Below, in pieces: positions 36,656-45,055 of a stretch of 64,000 nt of DNA. The translations under genes and the position numbers were made by a program. The notes under the pieces were generated by a model, which saw only the letters and a list, made by a program, of their open reading frames with translations, was not told the DNA's origin and made no database searches. This DNA comes from an uncultured Poribacteria bacterium (GTDB lineage: Bacteria > Poribacteria > WGA-4E > WGA-3G), in NCBI GenBank assembly GCA_958295855.1, contig OY282383.1, positions 2,460,481 through 2,524,480 on the forward strand. Direction: 5' to 3'. Positions within the stretch are counted from its first letter, which is position 1, and the number at the start of each line of letters is the position of its first letter.

Positions 36656-38470
36656 ATGTTTGGCATGGGGGGCGCCCTGCACGAATATAGTGATGAGGAA
36701 CAGGAACTCGGCAAAGTATATGACAGGGTGCTGATGAAACGGCTCCTCGCATACCTCAAACCGTACCGGGTCCAGATGGTGATTATCGGTTTGCTTATTG
36801 TTGGAAATACGCTTTCGCGCTTAGCCGGTCCGTTTCTGATGCAAATCGCTATTGACCGGCACATTATGCCCGGTGTCCTAGAGGGCCTAGGCACTATCGC
36901 TATTTTTATGGTATTGGGATTGGTGAGCGAATTTGTGTTTAGTTATTTTGAAGAATACCGCATGCAAATGATTGGGCAGCATGTCATGCGCGACCTGCGG
37001 CAATCCCTGTTTTCGCACTTACAACGCTTGGATGTGCAGTTTTTCGATAAAAATCCGGTCGGTAGGCTGATGACGCGCGTCATGGGCGATGTGCAGGTGC
37101 TCAACGAACTCTTTACCTCCGGCGTGATTACCATCTTCGCCAACCTGCTGAATATTTTGGGAATCATGGTAGCCATGCTCCTGTACAACTGGAAACTCGC
37201 GGTCGCGACATTCACAGTGATGCCGATTATCTTCGGTGCAACGCTCATTTACCAGATCTATTCGCGCCGTGCTTTTCGGGAACAACGCAAGCAACTCGCA
37301 CGAATCAACGCCTTTTTACAAGAGAACATCGTGGGGATGACGACGATGAAGCTTTTTGCACAAGAACAGCAGAGTTATTTGCGGTTTAATGAACGAAACC
37401 GGAAATACCTCTCCGCCAATCTACGGAGTATCTTCTATTTTTCTATTTTTCACCCCTTAATTGAGGTGATGGCATCCCTTGCAACAGCAGTCATCATCTG
37501 GTACGGGGGCGGGCAGATTGTACAGGGGGCATTGACATTCGGTGTGCTGGTGGCGTTCATCCGATACGCTGAGCGCTTCTTCTGGCCAATTCGTGAACTC
37601 AGCGAGAAATATACCATTTTCCAAAACGCAATGGCATCATCCGAGCGCATTTTCCAACTGCTGGATACGCAGCCGTCTATCGCGTCTACCGCTCGGAAAA
37701 GCAGAAAATCCAAAGCCTTGAAAGGCGAGATTGAGTTCCGCAACGTCTGGTTTGCCTATAACGATGACGATTACGTTTTGCGGGATGTCTCTTTCACGGT
37801 GAAGCCGGGCGAGAAGGTCGCGCTTGTCGGCCATACCGGTGCAGGGAAGACTTCAATTATCAACCTCCTCTGCCGTTTTTATGAAATCAACAAGGGACAA
37901 ATTCTGATTGATGGCATGGATATCCGTGAGATGGAATTGGAAGAATTGCGCGAGGCGATTAGCATTGTGCAACAGAACATCTTCCTCTTTTCAGATTCGA
38001 TTGAGCGCAATATCAGTCTTGGGAAGCCGTCGGTTTCATCGGAGCAGGTGAAGCAAGCCTCGAAAGATGTGCATTTGGACCGGTTTGTTCAGAAAATGCC
38101 CGACATCTACGGCACCGTGGTGAAAGAAGATGGCGGAGGATTATCGGTGGGGCAGAAGCAGCTCGTCGCCTTTGCGCGTGCATTGGCTTCCGATCCGAGT
38201 ATCTTAATCCTTGATGAAGCGACTTCAAGCGTTGACACTGAAACTGAGCTGCTCATCGAGGACGCGCTCAGCCGTTTGATGGAAAATCGCACTTCTGTCG
38301 TCATTGCACACCGGCTTTCGACTATCCAAAATGCGGATAACATCATCGTGATGCATCGCGGCGAAATCAGGGAGATTGGCACGCACAACGAGTTGTTAAA
38401 GCAGGGAGGCATCTACTATCGGTTGTATCAGTTGCAATACAAAGCGCAGGAGAGGAAAGAAAATTTGTAG
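36656..38470 (+). CDS. Heterodimeric ABC exporter subunit with canonical ATP site (BmrD/TM288-like)
   Basis: AAGGAGG (36641-36647) supports the ATG at 36656 (604 residues). The membrane domain is followed by an ATPase with Walker A VGHTGAGKTS, the slightly altered signature LSVGQKQLVAFARAL, and a complete Walker B ILILDEATSSVD with catalytic Glu and H-loop VIAHRLS. Paired with the preceding subunit it forms one exporter with a single competent hydrolysis site, as in BmrCD or TM287/288. These pumps move lipids, drugs or peptides outward. The substrate is unknown. Confidence 0.9.
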   Translation: MFGMGGALHEYSDEEQELGKVYDRVLMKRLLAYLKPYRVQMVIIGLLIVGNTLSRLAGPFLMQIAIDRHIMPGVLEGLGTIAIFMVLGLVSEFVFSYFEEYRMQMIGQHVMRDLRQSLFSHLQRLDVQFFDKNPVGRLMTRVMGDVQVLNELFTSGVITIFANLLNILGIMVAMLLYNWKLAVATFTVMPIIFGATLIYQIYSRRAFREQRKQLARINAFLQENIVGMTTMKLFAQEQQSYLRFNERNRKYLSANLRSIFYFSIFHPLIEVMASLATAVIIWYGGGQIVQGALTFGVLVAFIRYAERFFWPIRELSEKYTIFQNAMASSERIFQLLDTQPSIASTARKSRKSKALKGEIEFRNVWFAYNDDDYVLRDVSFTVKPGEKVALVGHTGAGKTSIINLLCRFYEINKGQILIDGMDIREMELEELREAISIVQQNIFLFSDSIERNISLGKPSVSSEQVKQASKDVHLDRFVQKMPDIYGTVVKEDGGGLSVGQKQLVAFARALASDPSILILDEATSSVDTETELLIEDALSRLMENRTSVVIAHRLSTIQNADNIIVMHRGEIREIGTHNELLKQGGIYYRLYQLQYKAQERKENL

Positions 38471-38656
38471 GCGCGGCTGTCGGTTGTCTCCAGCGAGATT
38501 TTGGTTGTGGTGAGAGGACAAACCTGTTGCTCTGTACCGCTGTATCGCATCCCATACACAGAATTAAAATGCGAGTTTTTTTCGGATTGAGCCGGAAGTA
38601 ATGCAAATGCCACATTGGGTTTCCCGCTAAGGGGAAAGATAATGTAAGAAATCAAA

Positions 38657-38683
38657 AAGTTGTTCACTTTTCGTTCACAACTT
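38657..38683. promoter_or_regulatory. Possible operator upstream of the MNT-HEPN gene
   Basis: A perfect 7-bp inverted repeat, AAGTTGT and ACAACTT with a 13-bp spacer, lies just upstream of the -35 of the following promoter. The position fits a repressor or autoregulator site. Confidence 0.4.
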
Positions 38684-38692
38684 GGTATAGAC

Positions 38693-38722
38693 TTTACATA
38701 CAATACAGTGATGTGATACAAT
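38693..38722 (+). promoter_or_regulatory. Promoter for the MNT-HEPN gene
   Basis: TTTACA and TACAAT are 18 bp apart, with TGA before the -10. The ATG lies 43 bp further, after a GGAGAGG ribosome site. Confidence 0.6.
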
Positions 38723-38765
38723 AATTGCCGCGAGTGTTAACCCTTAAAAGGAGAGGTACGCAGCC

Positions 38766-39506
38766 ATGGTTACGCGACAAGACATTCAAGCCACGTGCGA
38801 TGACATCGTGCGCGAATTCGCGCCACTACAAGTGATTCTGTTTGGTTCCTATGCCTACGGCACGCCCACAGAAGAGTCCGATGTTGACTTACTGGTAGTC
38901 ATGGATATTCGCGAATCGGAGACGCGTCGCCAGGCCGTGGAAATCGGGCAACGTATCACGCACCGCTTCAGCATGGATTTGCTGGTGCGTTCGCCGGAAG
39001 AGATTGCTTATCGCGTCTCCTACAACGACTGGTTTCTTCGCGAGATCACTGAAAAAGGAGAGGTGCTTTATAACGCCGTTGGGTTCTTCAAGAAACCCTT
39101 GAAAAAGGAGAAATTCCCCATGAATCCGTTGACACTGGAGTGGATACAGAAGGCTGAAGGCGATGATGCGATGATGCATCAAAGCTACGAATCCTCAAAT
39201 CCGATATACGATGGCATCTGTTTCCACGCCCAGCAGTATATCGAAAAGTACCTAAAGGCGTGGCTTCAGGAGGCGAACATTTCCTTTACGAAGACACACA
39301 ATTTAAAAGAATTGTTAGACATGATTGTACCTACTCTTCCTGCTTGGCGCGCGTGGCAACCGGAGCTTTCAACACTTTCGAGACATGCAGTAGATTTTCG
39401 CTATCCCGGAAAGTCAGCGACTGCCAACGACGCGGCGCATGCGATGCATATTTGTGCTGAAGTACGTCAAGCCGTTCGCGCGGAACTGAAACTCCCTAGC
39501 GTATAG
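38766..39506 (+). CDS. Fused MNT nucleotidyltransferase-HEPN protein
   Basis: Residues 1-105 are a minimal nucleotidyltransferase (GSYAYGTPTEESDVDLL, the GS-x10-DxD site). Residues 119-246 are a HEPN domain (CFHAQQYIEKYLKAWL, KTHNLKELLD, FRYPG). In most genomes these are two overlapping genes of a toxin-antitoxin-like pair, where MNT modifies HEPN; here one frame joins them through VGFFKKPLKKEKFP. The linker DNA holds AAAAAGGAG nine bases before an in-frame ATG (39120), so free HEPN could also be made. No RX4-6H ribonuclease motif is visible in the HEPN part, which weakens a toxin role. Confidence 0.8.
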   Translation: MVTRQDIQATCDDIVREFAPLQVILFGSYAYGTPTEESDVDLLVVMDIRESETRRQAVEIGQRITHRFSMDLLVRSPEEIAYRVSYNDWFLREITEKGEVLYNAVGFFKKPLKKEKFPMNPLTLEWIQKAEGDDAMMHQSYESSNPIYDGICFHAQQYIEKYLKAWLQEANISFTKTHNLKELLDMIVPTLPAWRAWQPELSTLSRHAVDFRYPGKSATANDAAHAMHICAEVRQAVRAELKLPSV

Positions 39507-39579
39507 TCGTGCCATTAGAGGGGAGTGTCGCGCTCAGGAGAGTGCCCCTACCGGCAATCTGTCCCTTGCCATGAGTGCG

Positions 39580-41499
39580 TCAATGCCAGACAATGTACGT
39601 CGGTATTTGAAAAGTCAATCCGATTAAGCTCCACACACATCCAAGCGTATAATCCCCCAAGATCAGCCCTAAAAAGAACGGCACCGCTTGCCGATAGAGT
39701 TTCACACCGCCAATTTTCAGCACAGTTGCTTTCGCCAACCAGCTGAGGAAGATGGGAAACCATAAGCCTCCCATCCCCGTACCACTAACCAGCACATAAC
39801 CGCCTGGATGCAACGGCCACCACAGAAACCGAATTTTCATAATCATCAGGAATATCGTAAACAGAAAACTACTCCCAATAACACCGAGTTCCGGTACGCT
39901 TGTCTCCCGTGGGCTCACAAGCCACGTTTGTAAGCGGTTGAACGTCTCCCAACCCATATAGACAATCCAGCCGCGCGCCTTGCTTCCCGCACCCATATCG
40001 TAGAGGACGTGCAGATACGCCCAAAATGTTATCAGGATGCCGAACACAATTGCCAAGATCATCCCGATGAGCAGTTGCCGATACCCAATGCGCGTCCGTT
40101 CTGCCAAGCGGAACGCCTCTAACTCACTCGGTGTCGGGTGCGCGCGGAAACAGCGCACAAACGGATAGAGAAATGTTAACCCTGTCAGGTTGCCTGCCCC
40201 AAGCCGACGCGTGCCCAACGCCAGAACCATGGTGCGCCCCGGATCGACGAAGATTAGCTGATGCAGCGGCGGACCGATTTCGGCACGGATGCGCGTGATG
40301 CCGATAACCAGGGGAAAGTAGAACAGAAAGAATAGCCCAATTGCCCAAAACGTCATCCCCATCTGATGGCAGAATAGAAATAGAAATAGCAAGCCGACAG
40401 TGAACAGCACTGCTGCACTACGGTATCGCATCGGTTCGGCAGTGTCGTCTGGGGGCGATTCGCCGCGGCGTGGCGCAATGCCGAAAACCTTGCGGAGAAT
40501 GCGTCCGTAGTGTTTTCGCCCTATCCACAACGGAATACACCCAAACGCAATCCATGCGCCTGTCTGCTGTTCAAGGTGATAGATATTGCGCGCCCCAAAC
40601 GCGTCCGTTACAATCAATTGGATGCGACTGAATAACCAGAAAAACCAGCACGAGAAGGAAAGATCGAGTGGTGTAAAGAACATCAAACCGATGCTGAACG
40701 GATAGAACGAAATGCGAATCGGGCCCATCGCGCTCCACGGCTTTGAACTGAATTGGCCGATAGTTTTGCCTTTGATGGGCAAGGCGGGTATATCTGGAAA
40801 CAGATAGTTCAAGCCGTTTAGCAATTCTGCCGAGCCTGCGAGGGCAAAGCCCAGCCACATCCACGGTGAAGTAAAAAAGCGTTTCGGATTGCTCGTCAAT
40901 GCCAACGGGAGTTGCACAATCGGATAGTTCAGGCGTTCGTTTTCAGTCCACTGCTTCCGCAGAAAAACGGTGACTGCCAATAATGTCAGCCAGAGCGCGA
41001 TGACAAAACACGACCAGGAGAGGACAGGCGGAATCCACGCGGTTAAAGTAGCATGGGTATAGAGTGTAGAATCGCCATCGTAAAACCCTTCTAAAATGCG
41101 GGTGTCTTTGACCGCAATCCATGTTGGGATATGGTGCCCAAAAAGCGGAATCCATTCGTTTTCGGGAGATGCAAACTGAAAAACGTGCGCGAGGACTGGG
41201 ATAAGGTAACCCATCATCGTATGCCCGCTGATAGTCGTTAACATCACAACCATCACGTAGATAGTCTGCAAATCCGATTGCGACATCGCCAGACGAGGCA
41301 CAAACCTTTGTAACAGTAGGTTGACAAGCACGAAGACCAGGAGGGTGAAAACCGCGTTAAAGAACAATGAGGCGATAGTCAACTGGGTGGAATGCCACAC
41401 CTCTGTCCCCATCAGGCACCAGTAGCTATTAAAGGCAACAAGAGCTAACCCAATCAGCAGAATATGTGGTTTAACCTTGTTCCCGCTTCCGTTAACCAT
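39580..41499 (-). CDS. Large multi-pass membrane protein, DUF6785/DUF6784-like (paralogue)
   Basis: The 639-residue protein is a clear paralogue of the gene at 5854-7782: both share STLYT, RKQWTENERLNYPIVQLPL, TPLDLSFSCWFF, RIRAEIGPP and FLWWPLHPGGYVL. It has about 12 transmembrane helices. Its ATG overlaps the end of the phosphopantothenate synthetase gene by 8 bp, so the two are translationally coupled, but this does not show a shared pathway. The function is unknown; transport of a nutrient or precursor is a possibility. Confidence 0.7.
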   Translation of the reverse strand: MVNGSGNKVKPHILLIGLALVAFNSYWCLMGTEVWHSTQLTIASLFFNAVFTLLVFVLVNLLLQRFVPRLAMSQSDLQTIYVMVVMLTTISGHTMMGYLIPVLAHVFQFASPENEWIPLFGHHIPTWIAVKDTRILEGFYDGDSTLYTHATLTAWIPPVLSWSCFVIALWLTLLAVTVFLRKQWTENERLNYPIVQLPLALTSNPKRFFTSPWMWLGFALAGSAELLNGLNYLFPDIPALPIKGKTIGQFSSKPWSAMGPIRISFYPFSIGLMFFTPLDLSFSCWFFWLFSRIQLIVTDAFGARNIYHLEQQTGAWIAFGCIPLWIGRKHYGRILRKVFGIAPRRGESPPDDTAEPMRYRSAAVLFTVGLLFLFLFCHQMGMTFWAIGLFFLFYFPLVIGITRIRAEIGPPLHQLIFVDPGRTMVLALGTRRLGAGNLTGLTFLYPFVRCFRAHPTPSELEAFRLAERTRIGYRQLLIGMILAIVFGILITFWAYLHVLYDMGAGSKARGWIVYMGWETFNRLQTWLVSPRETSVPELGVIGSSFLFTIFLMIMKIRFLWWPLHPGGYVLVSGTGMGGLWFPIFLSWLAKATVLKIGGVKLYRQAVPFFLGLILGDYTLGCVWSLIGLTFQIPTYIVWH

Positions 41500-42310
41500 T
41501 TCCGCTCCTGCTGATGTGCTGTAACGCCTCCTCCAGCACTGCCTCGTTGCTATATCTCGCCACGATATCTTGTAGTGTCTGCGCGCTTTGTAACGAGTCT
41601 GCCCGCTTGGAAAGCGCGCCTACAGGAATAAAGGTACGAATCTCTTCGCATAACAGCGGCAGTGCGCGCACAACGTTATCCACGATAGTCACGCTTGCCT
41701 GTTTCGCAGTCCGCGACATCGGATTGAGGTCGACTGTGACAACCTGTTTCCCCATCTTCCGAAGTGCCCCACACCGGTCACCATCTTCAAGCGGCACGAA
41801 AACTACATCTGCTTTGAAGATGCCTTCAGGATGAACAAACTTTCGATGTGAGTCAATATAGGAGAGTTGTGTTTCGGTTGTCGGCATAAGCACTTCCGAC
41901 CCGGGAGCTTGTCGTGCGAGGTCCCCGCGCCTCGCATCTTTTGCCCCATGCCTTATCAAATGCTCTCGGATTTTTTGTTCCCGCCCCGTTTCCGTATGAA
42001 AAATATTAACCTCTAGCGGTGCATTCAGCACCTGTCCCAATTCAATTAACGATTCTGGCACCAGTGCAGCGACGTTCCCGTTGACAGAGATGACAGGGTG
42101 TTCTGCCAAACGGAGTATCGCCGCGGCGGCACGGATGGCCTCGATGGCAAAGGGTTGGGTTGCCTCGCCGATGAGATAATCAAAAGCCTCCCCGCGCCCA
42201 TGCGCGATGAGCCCATGGATAGAGGTAATGCCTTGCTCTACGCCTTCGACGATTGTATCTCGCAATTTCAGCGATAGGTAGCGCGGGTGTGTTTTCGGAA
42301 CGTCGCTCAA
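41492..42310 (-). CDS. 4-phosphopantoate--beta-alanine ligase (archaeal-type phosphopantothenate synthetase, DUF137)
   Basis: The sequence follows the archaeal enzyme closely: HPRYLSLKLRDTIVEG, GLIAHGRGEAFDYLIGE, HPVISVNGNVAALVPE, EVNIFHTETGREQKI, ADVVFVPLEDGDRCGALRKMGK and VDLNPMSRTAKQASVTIVDN. It joins phosphopantoate to beta-alanine with ATP on the way to coenzyme A. Bacteria normally use PanC and pantothenate kinase. The start is placed at TTG 42310, where homology begins and GAGGTG lies 8 bases upstream, giving 272 residues. The longer frame to 42421 runs into the promoter of the divergent gene. Confidence 0.85.
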   Translation of the reverse strand: MSDVPKTHPRYLSLKLRDTIVEGVEQGITSIHGLIAHGRGEAFDYLIGEATQPFAIEAIRAAAAILRLAEHPVISVNGNVAALVPESLIELGQVLNAPLEVNIFHTETGREQKIREHLIRHGAKDARRGDLARQAPGSEVLMPTTETQLSYIDSHRKFVHPEGIFKADVVFVPLEDGDRCGALRKMGKQVVTVDLNPMSRTAKQASVTIVDNVVRALPLLCEEIRTFIPVGALSKRADSLQSAQTLQDIVARYSNEAVLEEALQHISRSGNG

Positions 42311-42404
42311 TTGAATAACACCTCGGTACAGGTTTGCGTCTATTATACAGTGTTTTGGATAAGTTTTCAAGCGGAGATATAACGAAGTTTTCCTAGAAAA
42401 ATGT

Positions 42405-42434
42405 TTGACACCCACCACCAATTTGTGCTAAACT
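42405..42434 (+). promoter_or_regulatory. Promoter of the left small membrane-protein gene
   Basis: A perfect TTGACA and TAAACT are 18 bp apart, with TGC before the -10. The same promoter is conserved at 50845-50874. Confidence 0.65.
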
Positions 42435-42477
42435 TTTATTATATCTTGGAATCGGGGGCTCGTCCGATGGAGTGGGA

Positions 42478-42930
42478 ATGCTGTGTATGAATGATGCTAA
42501 AGATAATAAGGATTGGGTATCGTTTTTAGGTGTCCGTCGGCAGTGGGTGGGTATTGCGCTACAGATATTCTCCATCCTTGTTTTGGTCTATACTATATTC
42601 GCAACGCGCGATCATTTATCAGGGGGTTGGTTAGGATTTAAGACGCTGCGCGCGATTGTGCTAGATGTGACAACTTTTATCCCAACTGCAGGGGCAGTGC
42701 CCCTCATCCTATTTACAGGAGTTGATATTCTTATGATTTTATACGGATTGGTTAAGGAAGGAATTGAGAAACGCCGGAAGATTCGAGAAGCACAGGGTGA
42801 AGCACAGGGTAGATTACTCGCGAATCGTGAATGGCTCGACTGGAATGCCCGCCGGCAAGCTGCAGAAGCCGCGGGGGAAGAATTCACTGAGCCAAATCCT
42901 GCAGAAAAACACGCAGATTACAGGAGTTGA
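42478..42930 (+). CDS. Small membrane protein, left copy, with altered C-terminus
   Basis: The protein (150 residues from ATG 42478, GGAG five bases upstream) starts with a short cytoplasmic stretch NKDWVSFLGVRRQW. Two hydrophobic segments follow (IALQIFSILVLVYTIFA and AVPLILFTGVDILMILYGL), then a charged helical tail. The tail includes the repeat GEAQG twice. An internal 205-bp tandem duplication, not a multiple of three, now ends the frame with HADYRS. The intact end seen in the right-hand paralogue (HAEASHGVGTNQG) is stranded downstream in the second partial copy. No family is recognised. Confidence 0.6.
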   Translation: MLCMNDAKDNKDWVSFLGVRRQWVGIALQIFSILVLVYTIFATRDHLSGGWLGFKTLRAIVLDVTTFIPTAGAVPLILFTGVDILMILYGLVKEGIEKRRKIREAQGEAQGRLLANREWLDWNARRQAAEAAGEEFTEPNPAEKHADYRS

Positions 42931-43110
42931 TATTCTTATGATTTTATACGGATTGGTTAAGGAAGGAATTGAGAAACGCCGGAAGATTCGAGAAGCACAG
43001 GGTAGATTACTCGCGAATCGTGAATGGCTCGACTGGAATGCCCGCCGGCAGGCTGCAGAAGCCGCGGGGGAAGAATTCACTGAGCCAAATCCTGCAGAAA
43101 AACACGCAGA
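42713..43110. repeat. Internal tandem duplication of the membrane-protein gene
   Basis: Starting at TTACAGGAGTTGATATTC, the 3' half of the gene is repeated 205 bp further on. The second unit has one 12-bp GAAGCACAGGGT element instead of two. The repeat shifts the reading frame and truncates the first gene. Confidence 0.85.
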
Positions 43111-43227
43111 ATCCGGCAATGGCGTAGGCACAAATCAAGGGTAATCCCTGATGACCTTGTAAAAAGTCTCTACTCTTGCGGATTTGTGTATAATTCAAAT
43201 TGTATAAACAAAAATAGGAGGTTTGAA

Positions 43228-44046
43228 ATGGCATATAGTAACGTCCCTATCGGGGTACCTAATCCGGTCTGTATCGTCATCTTAGTAGACCAATCTTGGT
43301 CAATGTGCGAAGATTGGCAAACCGGGACTAAGGCAGAACGAGCTGCAGTAATCGTCAGTCGTGCAATCTACGATCTTGCTTTGAATTGCCAACTTGGTCC
43401 CGTGCTAAAACCACGATGCTATGTCTGTATTATCAGTTATGGTGAGCATGTGGATTGCGTTGTTGAAGGTACGATACCGGATGTCTATGCCTCACCCATT
43501 GAAATTAAGAAACTCAAAAAAGCCATACCAGATGGCTCCGGCGGAATTGTTGAGGTTGAAGTCGATTTGCCTGTTTGGTTGCAACCGCGAGCGAATGGTG
43601 GGACTCCGATGCATGAGGCGTTTGAACAAGCCTCCGAAGTCGTGCAGCGTTGGATTTCTGACTGGCCCGACAACTTTCCACCGGTTGTTATTAACGTCAC
43701 AGATGGAGAGCCAACACGCCCTGATTTGACTGGAGCTGTTGCCAGAAAGGTAATGAACCTTCAAACTACAGATGGCAACGTTTTAGTGTACAACATCCAC
43801 ATTGCTGACAGCCACTCTGAAATAGTTTTCCCAAGTCAAAATACGCAGTTTGCTGATGATTCCCCTGCAGGATTTCTTTTTAGCATTTCTAGTGCCTTGC
43901 CAAAACCTTTGTTTTTAATGGCTGAAGAGCGTGGTTTTTCTCCGCAGCCAGGTGCCCGGTGCTTCGCGTATAATGCAAGTGAAGTCTTGACCACTCGGAT
44001 AATAGATTTTGGTTCACTTGGAAGTGAGTTACTATTTCCTCTTTAG
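43228..44046 (+). CDS. TerY-like vWA-domain protein, copy 1
   Basis: AGGAGGT (43216-43222) fixes the start. The 272-residue protein is a von Willebrand A domain: MIDAS DxSxS in VILVDQSWSM (residues 21-25), a conserved GGTPMHEAF threonine loop, and TDGEPT near residue 158. This is the vWA of the TerY type, which in the TerY-P triad is thought to be the substrate or adaptor of a linked kinase and phosphatase. Both appear downstream. The TATAAT at 43189-43194 suggests its own promoter, but the -35 is weak. Confidence 0.8.
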   Translation: MAYSNVPIGVPNPVCIVILVDQSWSMCEDWQTGTKAERAAVIVSRAIYDLALNCQLGPVLKPRCYVCIISYGEHVDCVVEGTIPDVYASPIEIKKLKKAIPDGSGGIVEVEVDLPVWLQPRANGGTPMHEAFEQASEVVQRWISDWPDNFPPVVINVTDGEPTRPDLTGAVARKVMNLQTTDGNVLVYNIHIADSHSEIVFPSQNTQFADDSPAGFLFSISSALPKPLFLMAEERGFSPQPGARCFAYNASEVLTTRIIDFGSLGSELLFPL

Positions 44047-44130
44047 CCCCGTCGGGGCGGTATGTTTATAGCAAAAAGTCTCTACTTCAAGAAACAAGCT
44101 CCAGCGGAGCGAAATGTTTATAAAGTTCAC
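44043..44130. repeat. Family B palindromes between the vWA genes
   Basis: TTTAGCCCCGTCGGGGCGG followed by TATGTTTATAG (44043-44073), and GCTCCAGCGGAGCGAAATGTTTATA (44098 onwards), match the short GC-rich palindromes clustered at 53.4-54.1 kb. Confidence 0.6.
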
Positions 44131-44142
44131 TATATTTTTTCG

Positions 44143-44171
44143 TTGCAATTTTTTGCAGATTTGTGTATAAT
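44143..44171 (+). promoter_or_regulatory. Promoter of the second vWA gene
   Basis: TTGCAA and a perfect TATAAT are 17 bp apart. The following leader and AGGAGGT match those of the first vWA gene, so the duplication included the -10 and leader. Confidence 0.6.
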
Positions 44172-44204
44172 TCAAAGTGTATAGACAAAAATAGGAGGTT
44201 TGAA

Positions 44205-45023
44205 ATGGCATATAGAAACGTCCCTATCGGGAAAGCTAATCCGGGCTGTATCGTCATCTTAGTAGACCAATCTTGGTCAATGCTCGAAGATTGGCAAACC
44301 GGGACTAAGGCAGAACGAGCTGCAATAATCGTCAGTCGTGCAATCTACGATCTTGCTATGAGGTGCTCACTTGGTGCCGTGATAAGACCACGATGCTATG
44401 TCTGTCTCATCAGTTATGGTGAGCATGTGGATTGCGCTGTTGAAGGTATGATACCGGATGTCTATGCATCACCCATTGAAACTAAGAAAGTCAAAAAATC
44501 CATACCAGATGGATCCGGCGGAATTGTTGAGGTTGAAGTCGAATTACCTATTTGGTTGCAACCGCGAGCGAATGGTGGGACTCCGATGCATGAGGCGTTT
44601 GAACAAGCCTCCGAAGTCGTGCAGCGTTGGATTTCTGACTGGCCCGACAACTTTCCACCGGTTGTCATTAACGTCACAGATGGAGAGCCAACGCACCCTG
44701 ATTTGACTGGAGATGCTGCCAGAAAGGTAATGAACCTTCAAACTACAGATGGCAACGTTTTGGTGTACAACATCCACATTGCTGACAGCCACTCTGAAAT
44801 AGTTTTCCCAAGTCAAAATACGCAGTTTGCTGATGATTCCCCTGCAGGATTTCTCTTTAGCGTTTCTAGTGTCTTGCCAAAATCTTTGTTTCCAATGGCT
44901 GAAGAGCATGGTTTTTCTCCGCAGCCAGGTGCCCGGTGCTTCGCGTATAATGCAAGTGAAGTCTTGACCACTCGGATAATAGAATTTGGTTCACCGGGAG
45001 GCGACCTGCCTGCAAACACTTGA
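44205..45023 (+). CDS. TerY-like vWA-domain protein, copy 2
   Basis: A tandem duplicate of the preceding gene with the same 272-residue length and the same MIDAS (VDQSWSM, TDGEPT). Differences are scattered, mostly near RCSLGAVIRP and the C-terminus, which ends FGSPGGDLPANT instead of FGSLGSELLFPL. Both copies look functional and could form hetero-oligomers or act as two separate kinase targets. The phosphatase gene starts 32 bp later, so copy 2 through the kinase form one likely operon. Confidence 0.8.
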   Translation: MAYRNVPIGKANPGCIVILVDQSWSMLEDWQTGTKAERAAIIVSRAIYDLAMRCSLGAVIRPRCYVCLISYGEHVDCAVEGMIPDVYASPIETKKVKKSIPDGSGGIVEVEVELPIWLQPRANGGTPMHEAFEQASEVVQRWISDWPDNFPPVVINVTDGEPTHPDLTGDAARKVMNLQTTDGNVLVYNIHIADSHSEIVFPSQNTQFADDSPAGFLFSVSSVLPKSLFPMAEEHGFSPQPGARCFAYNASEVLTTRIIEFGSPGGDLPANT

Positions 45024-45055
45024 GATCTCATGGATGGCGCGGAACGGATTGTTAA

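Larger units (their letters stand above)
42396..43158. repeat. Direct repeat bounding the TerY-P island, left copy
   Basis: This stretch (promoter, small membrane-protein gene and tail ending ATCAAGGGTAATCCCTGA) is nearly identical to 50836-51453. A further 23-bp match lies just upstream of both (42349 and 50697). The left copy carries an internal 205-bp duplication absent on the right. Confidence 0.85.
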
